Source: Peribacillus sp044761665
GTDB taxonomy: Bacteria > Bacillota > Bacilli > Bacillales > DSM-1321
Reading direction: 5' to 3'
Assembly (NCBI RefSeq): GCF_044761665.1
Contig: NZ_JBIWCW010000005.1
Span: 62,001 to 126,000 of the forward strand
DNA: 64,000 nucleotides
In this document: positions 8,053 through 16,760 of the stretch, piece after piece
How positions within the stretch are numbered: position 1 is the stretch's first letter
Layout: each line of letters starts with the position of its first letter
Position numbers and translations under genes: made by a program
The notes under the pieces: model-generated
Databases searched by the model: none
What the model saw: only the letters and a program-made list of their open reading frames with translations
What the model was told of the DNA's origin: nothing

Positions 8053-9222
8053 TTACATAGTTGCTTCAACCGGTTGTTTCCGAGCATGGAAAACCTGATA
8101 AAGGCCCAATGCAAATATCGATAAAATCGCTCCGGCAATGAAGGGTAAACCAATGGAGATGGAGAACAACCAGCCACCTATAGGAGGACCCGCAATCCTG
8201 CCGAAAGAATCGAAGGAAGAAAGCACCCCCGTAACACCACCATGCCCAGATGTTGAATTTTTTGTCACCAGGGCTGAAATGGCGGGACGGATGACACCGT
8301 TACCCAATCCGAAAATCGTCAGGAAAACCGCCGATGTCCAGAAATCCTTCGAGAACAGGATGAGCACAAATCCAATCGCCGATACGACAATCCCGATGCG
8401 AATGACGTTCCCTTCCCCAAATTTCTTGGTCATCGGTCCGATCAATCCACCTTGAACAATCGCACTACCGAATCCCATGATCATAAAGATATAACCTAAT
8501 TGAACAAGACTGATATTGGCCTTTTGGGCTGCAAAATACGCAAACGTCGTCTCTAATCCTGCCATGGAAAGTGTAATGATCAATTGGAGGATGAACATGA
8601 CGCTCATGGGTCCTTTAAAGGATTTCCACATAGACGCTTTTTTTTCCGTACGATGCGATCTGTTTTCTTCAGTGAGTGATTCTTTCAGTAATGCCATGAC
8701 TAAAAGCAGCGTAATGATGGAAGAAATCCCGGCAATGTAAAATGGCATATTCAAACTCGTTTCTGAGAATATGCCCCCGATGGCAGGACCGAAGATGAAT
8801 CCAAGACCTGTAGCGGCCCCAATGATTCCCATCCCTTTTCCCCGTTCCTCGGGCGTCGTAATATCGGCTACATATGCCATGGCAGTCGGCATATTGGCTG
8901 AAGATAAAGCACCCCCGACGATCCTGGCAATGAATAGGACGAGTAAAGAATCCGCCGAAGCCATGATGAAAAACGAAACAGCCAAGCCAGCGATCCCGAT
9001 CATCATAACCGGCTTACGGCCAATCCGGTCAGATACGCGACCCCACATTGGCGCAAAAATCAATTGCATGAACGAATAGACAGCCATTAACAGGCCAAGC
9101 TCTGTCGGACTGCCCCCAACCTTTTCAGCCAGGAAAGGCATGACGGGAATAATGATCCCAAAACCGACCATGACCAAAAACATCACTAAAAAAAGAACAG
9201 GTAATACCTTTTTTGTTTCCAT
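8053..9222 (-). CDS. MFS drug efflux transporter, Bmr/NorA-like (DHA1)
   Basis: A 389-residue, 12-helix major facilitator. Motif A GRVSDRIGRKPVM lies between helices 2 and 3, and antiporter motif C GLGFIFGPAIGG in helix 5 marks a drug:H+ antiporter. An internal charged loop RSHRTEKKASMWK separates the halves. Bmr and NorA are the closest named relatives by pattern. The gene is monocistronic, with no adjacent regulator. GAAGGTGAAAGC precedes the ATG. Substrate range cannot be read from sequence. Confidence 0.85.
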   Translation of the reverse strand: METKKVLPVLFLVMFLVMVGFGIIIPVMPFLAEKVGGSPTELGLLMAVYSFMQLIFAPMWGRVSDRIGRKPVMMIGIAGLAVSFFIMASADSLLVLFIARIVGGALSSANMPTAMAYVADITTPEERGKGMGIIGAATGLGFIFGPAIGGIFSETSLNMPFYIAGISSIITLLLVMALLKESLTEENRSHRTEKKASMWKSFKGPMSVMFILQLIITLSMAGLETTFAYFAAQKANISLVQLGYIFMIMGFGSAIVQGGLIGPMTKKFGEGNVIRIGIVVSAIGFVLILFSKDFWTSAVFLTIFGLGNGVIRPAISALVTKNSTSGHGGVTGVLSSFDSFGRIAGPPIGGWLFSISIGLPFIAGAILSIFALGLYQVFHARKQPVEATM

Positions 9223-9436
9223 GCTTTCACCTTCTATTCCCTATTTCGCAGATCTTTTTTCATTTACTATTTGTAAACAAACAAGTTAAAAACAGTTTAT
9301 CATACAACCTTTTCCAAATCAGCACTAACCCATTTCTATGCTCGTTTGGGTATTCTAAGAATAATAGCTACTGCCCTTTCCCTATTATCCCCTGTAATGT
9401 AAAAATTCACACGAAATTACATTCGCTAAAAAAAAT

Positions 9437-9463
9437 GAAGCCCAATCCTTCGATTGAGCCTCC
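9437..9463 (-). terminator. Terminator of the C45 acyltransferase gene
   Basis: On the minus strand GAGGCTCAATC pairs with GATTGGGCTTC across a short loop. It is followed by an eight-T run (A-run at 9428-9435 on the plus strand). Confidence 0.8.
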
Positions 9464-9475
9464 ATCATCTCTTCC

Positions 9476-10540
9476 TTACTCACGGAACCAATTTGCCCCT
9501 TCATCCATATGTACAAATGGGATGGTTGTATCAATGACTCCCATAATTCTTTCCTTCTCAATATCTTCTCCCGCTAGCCATTTTGCAAAATCCAAAATCG
9601 TAGGCTCTTGATTGCCGCCAAGCGCAATCCAGGCTTTCATTTCACCCGGCAAATAGGCGGACGTATGAATCGTCCCTGCCCAGCTGCTATACAATTCAGA
9701 AAAAACGCCCTGATTGGTGTCGTTAAACAACCGAAATGCTTCGTATGCATCTGAAATGCTCTCTTGTTGTTGGTGGATAGTGTCCAGTCGACGTTTAGAA
9801 TCGACAAGATGGTGACGATTTTCATGCTTCAGGATCTCAAAGTGGTTGGTACAGGCTGTCGCAGTCCGTACTTCCACACTTCTTGGGGACGTTTCGATGA
9901 TATAGGTCTTCCCGCTTCCATCATAGACGACGTACGTAAATGAATGACGATGTGGAATTTCCTTCAACATCGCTACAGCTTCCTCGACATTCGCGCAAGA
10001 CTCCAAAATCAGTCTGCCAATCATGCAACAAATGAACCCATCTCCCGGATTTTTCCGGTTCATGAAGTTGTACCCGATCGTTAGCCCTTTTTCATTCATC
10101 CCGTCCATCCGTCCAGTACCCCGTTGGCTCGGTCCAATACTGGCATAGCCTTGATCGGTTGGCTGAAATAGGACATAGCGACCTTCATAGGTCTTCGGAT
10201 GGTAATCATAATTACGAACCAAATAAGAATCTCCGGTCATGATTGAACAGCCTGATCGAACATAATCCAATCTATAACCCCCGAACTCCTGAAGGACACG
10301 TTCCATCGGCCATTTTAATGCTTCTTGAAACCCGAGTATTTCTTCCCATACACCGGGCGCGAATGAGGTGATCGCTTGTTTGACCTCTCCCTCTTCAACC
10401 GTAAACCGTGGCTGCCTTACTTTCCACTGATCTTCACGATTTTTAACAGTAAGGGAGTCCTTAATTATCTCGCCCTGCATGTATCCAAAATCATAATGCT
10501 TACCCCTGAATTGTATGATTTCACTGTATAGGTGTTTCAC
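9476..10540 (-). CDS. C45-family autoproteolytic acyltransferase/hydrolase
   Basis: A 354-residue Ntn-hydrolase of peptidase family C45 (acyl-CoA:6-aminopenicillanate acyltransferase type). The nucleophile is Cys98 in RSGCSIMTG, which becomes the N-terminus after self-cleavage of the first 97 residues in family members. Downstream come LVRNYDYHP and GMNEKGLTIGYNF, typical of the core. It lacks a signal peptide, so it acts in the cytoplasm. Family members hydrolyse or transfer acyl groups on amides; the Bacillus versions have no agreed substrate. It is a single-gene unit. A cre-like sequence about 90 bp upstream suggests possible carbon catabolite control. Confidence 0.85.
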   Translation of the reverse strand: MKHLYSEIIQFRGKHYDFGYMQGEIIKDSLTVKNREDQWKVRQPRFTVEEGEVKQAITSFAPGVWEEILGFQEALKWPMERVLQEFGGYRLDYVRSGCSIMTGDSYLVRNYDYHPKTYEGRYVLFQPTDQGYASIGPSQRGTGRMDGMNEKGLTIGYNFMNRKNPGDGFICCMIGRLILESCANVEEAVAMLKEIPHRHSFTYVVYDGSGKTYIIETSPRSVEVRTATACTNHFEILKHENRHHLVDSKRRLDTIHQQQESISDAYEAFRLFNDTNQGVFSELYSSWAGTIHTSAYLPGEMKAWIALGGNQEPTILDFAKWLAGEDIEKERIMGVIDTTIPFVHMDEGANWFRE

Positions 10541-10626
10541 GAATTATCCCTCTTTTATCCTAGTGATATATCCATTAAGGATACTCGATGTATTGTTGAA
10601 AATAAAGGAACTAATTCTTTTTATTT

Positions 10627-10640
10627 TGAAAGCGCTCACC
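10627..10640. promoter_or_regulatory. cre-like site upstream of the C45 gene
   Basis: TGAAAGCGCTCACC matches the CcpA consensus TGWAANCGNTNWCA at all but the last position. It lies 87-100 bp upstream of the C45 start. Significance depends on where the promoter is. Confidence 0.4.
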
Positions 10641-10730
10641 ATTAGGTAGAATATGGGTTTATACCTATTTTATAAGTGTGGCTAGCTTTCCTATTTTTCA
10701 TTACGTTGCTCTCTCTTTGATTACATAAAA

Positions 10731-10755
10731 AAGCACCATCACTAGGATGGTACTT
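10731..10755 (-). terminator. Small terminator downstream of the 10.8-kb ORF remnant
   Basis: GCACCATC and GATGGTAC form the stem, with an A-run before it that is a T-run on the minus strand. It lies 20 bp past the stop at 10775, which supports a real gene there, now or in the past. Confidence 0.65.
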
Positions 10756-10774
10756 CGTTCGGAACAATGGTCAC

Positions 10775-10981
10775 TTAGCCTTCCACAATCTTCTTCGATG
10801 ATAGATAACGAGAATATAAATCTAAAGACTTATCTATGATCATAAGCCCCATTAATATAACAAGTGCCATATCTAACACGCTTTTTAAGAAACCTTCCTG
10901 TACTTGGTCTTGAATAAAAAAGAAATAAGCTAAAATTAATAGAGTTAAATAACCATCAAAATTATATCCCTTTTACTTCAT
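10775..10981 (-). pseudogene. Small membrane protein gene with stop at codon 3
   Basis: From ATG at 10981 the frame reads MK, a TAA stop, then KGYNFDGYLTLLILAYFF and a second helix MALVILMGLMIIDKS, ending YLSSKKIVEG at 10775. The uninterrupted 66 codons look like a two-helix membrane protein and a terminator follows. No good alternative start or Shine-Dalgarno lies after the stop. Either a nonsense mutation has silenced the gene or the true start is unconventional. Not listed among simple ATG-to-stop frames. No family recognised. Confidence 0.45.
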
Positions 10982-11256
10982 ATATATAACGTGTCTTAAA
11001 TAGTAAAAATTAAATGCCTTAATGTATGGCTGAGTATAATTGTTAACTTCCAAGCTCGCCTTAATAAAAGAAGGATACCTAGAGCTACATATTTATTAAT
11101 AATATACTTTTCCTGATTCCCATCTAATAGATTAAAATCAAATTTTCACTGAAAATCAACAATATAATATAAAAGGATACCAATTAATATAGGGTACCTT
11201 CTATATTATATGAATATTCCTAACCTGTTTCAGTACTTAAAAAATTCACGTAAAAA
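10982..11256. other. AT-rich intergenic stretch
   Basis: No gene is supported. A minus-strand stretch reading KYVALGILLLL before a stop near 10997 hints at decayed coding DNA. The imperfect hairpin at about 11172-11210 may terminate the immunity gene. Confidence 0.35.
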
Positions 11257-11601
11257 TTAATTATCGGTTTCTCTATATCTTTCTGGAATTTTCTCTCTCC
11301 ATATTAACAAGAGTTCTTTAAATTGTTCCGTCTCCATTTGATTTTCATTTGGCTTTTCAAAAATATAAAAGTGATGAAGAACTGTCGTATCTTTTCTTAT
11401 TAAGACACTAGTTGCATTCCCCTCTATTTCAAACTCATCGTATTCACCTTCTATTACTCTCTGAACAACATCAATATACTCATCAACTTCTGATTCAAAA
11501 GTGATATCTTCAATAAAGTCTGAGAAAAGATTAATTTCTTGTGATAGGATTATTCTTAGATACCCCAACGGGTTCCTTTTAAATTCATACGTATATTTCA
11601 C
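11257..11601 (-). CDS. Putative immunity protein of the LXG toxin
   Basis: A 114-residue acidic, soluble protein (MKYTYEFKRNPLGYL at the start, many D and E in the middle, ERYRETDN at the end). I cannot name its family with confidence. Small acidic cytoplasmic proteins encoded directly after LXG toxins in Bacillus are their immunity proteins, and here the gene starts 20 bp after the toxin's C-terminal coding remnant. Start is GTG at 11601 with GGGAG 10 bases upstream. With the toxin broken, this gene may be kept as protection against the same toxin made by sister strains. Confidence 0.6.
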   Translation of the reverse strand: MKYTYEFKRNPLGYLRIILSQEINLFSDFIEDITFESEVDEYIDVVQRVIEGEYDEFEIEGNATSVLIRKDTTVLHHFYIFEKPNENQMETEQFKELLLIWREKIPERYRETDN

Positions 11602-11621
11602 AGTAGATTAACTCCCAATAT

Positions 11622-12192
11622 TTAATTTTTATATAAAGGAAATGCAGTGGCTATTGAGCCATCACTTTTTAAAAACAACCCTATATCAATTCCTGAAGAA
11701 GTTCTGCCAACGTATCTATTTCCTTCTCTTGTTTTATTTTCAAAAGCCTCACTTATAGCTTTATTCACCTTTACTCTGTCCCAATCTTTTGGAAAAAAAG
11801 TCGAATATGCAATCTAAGATTGCTTTTAAATCCGTTTTCTGAGCGCGGACCATTTCTTTAGCATTATGATTAGCCGTTACCAACTCTTCTTCTAGAAAAG
11901 GGACTGTAACAATACTTTCATTGAGGTCGGCATCGATAATATCTCCTGGAATGCTGTTAAAAAAAGCAATATGACGGTCAATCAATCCCAACCAGGCCTC
12001 TACTACATCCACCTGAGCTCTGTAAAAACCTTTAATGGCAGCCGCACCTTGGCCCTGGAACTCCTCATCCAGGTTCACGATGCCATTAAATTCTTTCTTT
12101 AAATCCGTGAGTTGTTCTTTCAGGTCCTTATATTGACCCACTCGAATTTCCATGGCATTGACCAGTGTTTGAGATTCATATATCTTTGTCAT
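11622..12192 (-). pseudogene. LXG polymorphic toxin, frameshifted and internally shortened
   Basis: The ATG at 12192 (AAGGGA upstream) starts MTKIYESQTLVNAMEIRVGQ, an LXG domain, the N-terminal targeting module of type VII secreted toxins. It runs about 130 residues to KTDLKAILD. The frame then closes at 11761. One base less in the A7 run at 11793-11799 would join it to the frame DWDRVKVNKAISEAFENK and GNRYVGRTSSGIDIGLFL, ending at 11622. That tail resembles the end of an RNase-type toxin domain. Even when repaired the protein would be about 190 residues against the usual 400-600, so the middle is deleted as well. No T7SS core genes are nearby. Confidence 0.75.
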
Positions 12193-12464
12193 CCTTAAAG
12201 GTCCCTTCCAATACTCATATCTTTTTTTGTTTTTACTACCCCTTGATAAATTCTTTTTAAATGTAAAATTTTGGTGCTTTTTTTGCATTGTAGAAGAATA
12301 TGTAGTTTCTCTCAAGAAATAAGAAGGGTTCACAAAACAATTAATCCTAAATACCTAGGTGTATTTAACTGAAAAGCATAATAAAATTTAAAAATGCATT
12401 TTCTCAACTCTTACCTTTTAAGGAGACAATCTATTTATTACCAAGGGAAATATCCACAAAAAAA

Positions 12465-12495
12465 GCCCCGCAAGATGATCATCATCCTGCAGGGC
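12465..12495 (-). terminator. Terminator of the RND exporter gene
   Basis: GCCCCGCAAGATGATC pairs with ATCATCCTGCAGGGC with one bulge. An A-run before 12465 gives the minus-strand T-run. Confidence 0.9.
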
Positions 12496-12500
12496 TACTA

Positions 12501-15500
12501 TTAGTTTTCGTCTATTTCATTACGTTTTTTCTTGAATAGTTTTGATAATACTTCGTAAACGATTGGAACGATGAGCAATGTTAATAATGTTGAACTTGCT
12601 AACCCACCAATTACAGTAATACCAAGGCCTTTTGATATTAAACCTCCGCCGCCTGAGCCGAATGCTAATGGCATTAATGCTCCAATGGTTGCAATGGCCG
12701 TCATCAGGATTGGACGGAGTCGAGTTGCGCCAGCTTCTAGAATGGCTTCGCGCATATTCATACCATCACGTTCCATATGAATAATCCGGTCTACCAGTAC
12801 GATGGCATTGGTTACAACGATACCAATTAACATGAGAAGTCCCATCATGACTGATACCGAGATCGTTTCACCAGCGATTAATAAGCCAACAAATGAACCA
12901 ATGACCGTAAACGGTAAGGAGAACAGGATAGCAAATGGTGCGACACCCTCACGGAATGTGACAACAAGGATGAAGTACACGATTGCGATTGCCGCGATCA
13001 TGGCTAAACCAAGTTGGGTAAATGTTTCTGACATATCCGCGGCTACACCAGCTACATCGACTGTCACGCCTTTTGGTAAGTCTAATTTATCAATGGCTTT
13101 ATCTACATTAGAAGTAGTCTTTGAAATATCTTTATCTGTGATTGTTCCTGAAACAGTAGCGTAGTATTCACCTTTACTACGGGCCAATGTATTCAATGTG
13201 GTTCCTTTTTTAACCGTGACCAAATCAGATAGTTTCATCGTCGTGCCTGTTGCTGTCGGTACTTTTTGGGCCAACATATCATCAATTGATTTTGGCTGTT
13301 CGTCTTGATCTTGCTGAACGATGACTTCTACTGCCTCACCGTCTTTTTCGATGGTTGTTAATACTTCTTGTTTAGTAGAAGGGCTTAACATCCCGACGAT
13401 TTGAGCTGTTGTTAATCCATACTTCAATAATTCATCTTGTTCTACTTTGAATGTATATTCAACATAGGCATCCTCTGTACTAGAAGAAACGTCCTTTAAG
13501 CCGTCTTTTTTCTTCATAACGCCTTCTACTATTTTAACAGCGTCATTTAATTTACCTAAATCTTCACTGTAGAACGTGTAGCTGACTTCATCACTCGCCA
13601 CAGACATAGACGAGAAGTTCTGGCTCTTCCATTCGCCTGATTGACCAATATTGAAGACATATTCTTCAATCTCTTCCCGTACTTCCGGGAAGTTTTCCAT
13701 GTCCGGGTCAAAGATCAGGTACATGAGGGCACCGCTTCCGCCGCCGCCCATCATGGCAGCCATGGAATCGCCATCCTCTGTTACGGATAACTGAACAATA
13801 TCAACCTCGTCACGTTTTAGTAACTTTTCTTCCACCACTTCAAGGTTCGCTAATGTTTCGTCCTTAAGCTCCCCTGGTTCTGGTGTGTAGGTTAAGTACA
13901 TCACTTTTTCTTCTTCGCTACCTAAGAAACTAAAACCGATTAATGGCGTTAAGGCCAAACTGCCGGCTAATAGAACCACAGATATGATTGAAGTGATCAC
14001 TTTATGATTCAATGTCCATCTAAGAACACGTTTATATCCATTAGCTAATTTGCCAACCTCTTTATGATTGCTTTCGGTCTTCTCACCATATAACTTTTTC
14101 TTAAACAGGAAGTGAGATAATGCCGGAACAATTGTGATGGCGACGACTAACGAAGCCAAAAGGGCAAATGTCATGGTTAATGCGAACGGCGTGAACAGTT
14201 CGCCTACCATACCGCCAACGAAGATAAGCGGAGCGAATACCGCAACCGTTACTAAAGTTGATGACAGGATTGGTTTGAACATTTCGATTGTCGCTTCGCG
14301 CACCAATGCACGACCCGTTAACTTTTCATCTTTTAAATGCATGCGTCGGTAAATATTTTCAACAACGACGATCGAGTCATCAATTACACGTCCGATGGCA
14401 ACCGTAATCGCACCCAGTGTCATGATATTTAATGTGATTCCCAAGCCATTTAAGATTAGGAAGGCCATAAAGATCGAAACAGGAATTGAAATGATTGAAA
14501 TGATCGTCGATTTAATGTCCCTTAGGAATAAAAGGATGATTAATATCGCAATTAAACCACCGAATAGCGCTTTTTCTATCATCGTCGAAACGGATTCCTC
14601 AATGGGTTCCCCTTGGTCAAGACTGACATCGACAACAAGACCATCGATTTTTTTCTCTTCCTCTTTAATTAGTTCTTTCACATCGTTAACCACGTCAACT
14701 GTGTTTGCTTCCTGCCCTTTGACAATTTGAATGGCAATTGCATTTTCACCGTTCGTACGTGATACCGATTCTTCTTTCCCTACTAGCTCCACTTTAGCAA
14801 TATCGCTAAGTTTCACAAATGGTGCTGGATTGCTAGCTGATGGTGTTACAGGAATAAGCATTCCCTTCAATTCTTTAACTGTCATGAACTTACCGTCTAC
14901 TGAAACGGCCTGTTCTCCTTCTTCAAATTCGTAAAGGCCTAATGAAACAGCTAAATCACTTGCCTGAATCATTTCCTTTACCTTATCTTCCGTAAGGTCC
15001 AGTTTAGCCATTTTCGCTTCGTCATACGTTAATTCCACTTCTTCTATATGCTGGCCAGTGGTAGTGGCCGAAGCAACTCCATCGATTTTCTCGATTTTCG
15101 GAAGTAAACTATCTTCAACGGTTGACGTTAATTCAACGATATCTTCTTTTGTACTGCTTACACTCAATGCCACAACAGGCATCATGTTTAAGCTGATGGC
15201 TGTAATTGTCGGCTCTTCTGCGTTATCCGGTAACTTTACTCCGTCAACTGCCGATTCTAGAGCACGCTTCGCCTCATCCATATCAATCCCATATTCGTAT
15301 TCCACTTGAAGATTGGCCATGTTGGAATATGAATTGGAATAAACGGCTTTCACGTCCTCAAGCCCCTCAACCGCTTCCTCTAATGGTATCGAGACCTCAT
15401 CCATCACTTTCTCTGGAGTCGCTCCAGGATATACACCCATCACCGTTAAATAGGGAATTGTAATATCTGGGATTGTCTCCGTTTTCATTTGTGTACCAGA

Positions 15501-15584
15501 ATAAATACCAGATACCGTAATAATAATTGTTAGTAACCACACTGCTAGCTTATTCCTTAGAACAAAATTGACTAAACCTCTCAC
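12501..15584 (-). CDS. swrC: RND-family exporter, SwrC/YerP-like
   Basis: A 1027-residue RND transporter with 12 membrane helices and two large extracytoplasmic loops. The N-terminal helix segment RNKLAVWLLTIIITVSGIYS is followed by IPDITIPYLTV, as in B. subtilis SwrC (YerP), which exports surfactin and is needed for swarming there. The proton-relay pair is in GRVIDDSIVVVENIYR of helix 4. A TTG at 15614 is possible, but the GTG at 15584 with AGGGTAGGTG upstream fits the length and N-terminus of SwrC better. Gram-positive RND pumps act without an outer-membrane channel, and no adaptor gene is present. A divergent TetR gene and an 18-bp palindrome in the shared promoter imply local repression. 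Confidence 0.88.
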   Translation of the reverse strand: MRGLVNFVLRNKLAVWLLTIIITVSGIYSGTQMKTETIPDITIPYLTVMGVYPGATPEKVMDEVSIPLEEAVEGLEDVKAVYSNSYSNMANLQVEYEYGIDMDEAKRALESAVDGVKLPDNAEEPTITAISLNMMPVVALSVSSTKEDIVELTSTVEDSLLPKIEKIDGVASATTTGQHIEEVELTYDEAKMAKLDLTEDKVKEMIQASDLAVSLGLYEFEEGEQAVSVDGKFMTVKELKGMLIPVTPSASNPAPFVKLSDIAKVELVGKEESVSRTNGENAIAIQIVKGQEANTVDVVNDVKELIKEEEKKIDGLVVDVSLDQGEPIEESVSTMIEKALFGGLIAILIILLFLRDIKSTIISIISIPVSIFMAFLILNGLGITLNIMTLGAITVAIGRVIDDSIVVVENIYRRMHLKDEKLTGRALVREATIEMFKPILSSTLVTVAVFAPLIFVGGMVGELFTPFALTMTFALLASLVVAITIVPALSHFLFKKKLYGEKTESNHKEVGKLANGYKRVLRWTLNHKVITSIISVVLLAGSLALTPLIGFSFLGSEEEKVMYLTYTPEPGELKDETLANLEVVEEKLLKRDEVDIVQLSVTEDGDSMAAMMGGGGSGALMYLIFDPDMENFPEVREEIEEYVFNIGQSGEWKSQNFSSMSVASDEVSYTFYSEDLGKLNDAVKIVEGVMKKKDGLKDVSSSTEDAYVEYTFKVEQDELLKYGLTTAQIVGMLSPSTKQEVLTTIEKDGEAVEVIVQQDQDEQPKSIDDMLAQKVPTATGTTMKLSDLVTVKKGTTLNTLARSKGEYYATVSGTITDKDISKTTSNVDKAIDKLDLPKGVTVDVAGVAADMSETFTQLGLAMIAAIAIVYFILVVTFREGVAPFAILFSLPFTVIGSFVGLLIAGETISVSVMMGLLMLIGIVVTNAIVLVDRIIHMERDGMNMREAILEAGATRLRPILMTAIATIGALMPLAFGSGGGGLISKGLGITVIGGLASSTLLTLLIVPIVYEVLSKLFKKKRNEIDEN

Positions 15585-15631
15585 CTTTACACCTACCCTT
15601 AATTGACTTATCAAACATATTTACTTATACT

Positions 15632-15649
15632 AATGACTAATTAGTCATT
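15632..15649. promoter_or_regulatory. 18-bp palindromic TetR operator
   Basis: AATGACTAATTAGTCATT is a perfect palindrome in the 95-bp space between the divergent swrC-like and tetR genes. It is well placed to control both. Confidence 0.8.
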
Positions 15650-15679
15650 TGTCAACAATATGACCTAGGAGCGAATGAA

Positions 15680-16510
15680 ATGATTAAAAAGGAATTAATA
15701 ATGGAAACGGCCATTGAACTCTTTGCTAAACAAGGGTTTAACGCAACATCCGTCCAACAGATCACCGATCATTGCGGCATTTCAAAGGGTGCCTTTTATT
15801 TATCGTTCAAATCGAAAGATGAGTTGATTATAGCATTGGTCGATTATTTTATGATGCAACTCATCTCGGATATTGACCATGTAGTCAAAAATACAGCAGA
15901 CGAAGACCTTTTATACGAATTCTACTACACCTCGTTTAAATCTTATTTGAACCATTCAGACTTCGCTAAAATAATTTTTAAAGAACAAGCACAATCATTA
16001 AATGAAGAGCTTATAAAAAAAATCCAATACTATGAAAGAATTAATGAAAAGAATATTCTTTCGTTGGTTGAACGGCTGTATGGGAACGATATCATTCAAA
16101 CGAAATATGATTTAACCTATTGTATAAAAGGGTTTTTGCAACAATATTCTGTTTTATTTTTATTCTATAATATACCTTTGGATTTAGTCCGTCTCTCACA
16201 ATCCCTTGTAGAAAAAACAAATATACTGGCAAGACATACGACCATTGCATTCATTTCTCAAGAATTGACGGAAATAATCAGTCCTTTCACGTGCGAAGAA
16301 ATGACAAAGGAACAGCTACTCGATCTTATGAATAATAAAATTGAGGAAATCGATGAGTCCATAGAAAAAGAATCCTTACTCCTCCTCAAGGAGCAATTGA
16401 TTGAACAAACTTACGGACTGGCCATCATAAAAGGATTACTGGAGAACCTTCACGCTCATCCACATTGCAAGTACCTAGCCTATTTACTGCGTCAGTATTA
16501 TAATTTTTAA
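15680..16510 (+). CDS. TetR-family regulator divergent from the RND exporter
   Basis: A 276-residue regulator with a TetR helix-turn-helix at about residues 8-55 (ETAIELFAKQGFNATSVQQI, then GISKGAFYLSFKSKDEL). The ligand-binding part is longer than usual for TetR (about 190-210 residues in total is common), with an extra C-terminal helical region rich in E and L. TAGGAG lies before the ATG. It faces swrC across a palindromic operator and is the likely repressor of the exporter and of itself, as in many RND-TetR pairs. Ligand unknown. Confidence 0.88.
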   Translation: MIKKELIMETAIELFAKQGFNATSVQQITDHCGISKGAFYLSFKSKDELIIALVDYFMMQLISDIDHVVKNTADEDLLYEFYYTSFKSYLNHSDFAKIIFKEQAQSLNEELIKKIQYYERINEKNILSLVERLYGNDIIQTKYDLTYCIKGFLQQYSVLFLFYNIPLDLVRLSQSLVEKTNILARHTTIAFISQELTEIISPFTCEEMTKEQLLDLMNNKIEEIDESIEKESLLLLKEQLIEQTYGLAIIKGLLENLHAHPHCKYLAYLLRQYYNF

Positions 16511-16760
16511 CCTTAAAGAAGGTGGGAACGCTTTGAATGAAGCTTTCTGCCTTTTTTCTATGCACTTACTCTTTATATTCATTCTTAGATCCAATTATTA
16601 ACACCCTCTATTTATTTTATCATGTGTTTCTAATTTTCTTTCATTTGAATGTTCTCCATTCTTGTCTTTTTTTCAACAATTGCTTGGACAGCTAACCAAC
16701 AAGTCCGATTTATGACTTTTTTAAAACAACTCACAAATTGGGCTCCCCTTCATAATCTGT

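Noticed and set aside
9213..9611. 132-codon plus-strand frame between MFS and C45 genes
   Set aside because: It spans promoter, terminator and antisense coding DNA; no ribosome site.
14134..15463. A series of open plus-strand frames opposite swrC
   Set aside because: They are shadows of a long GC-biased gene; no ribosome sites or coherent families.
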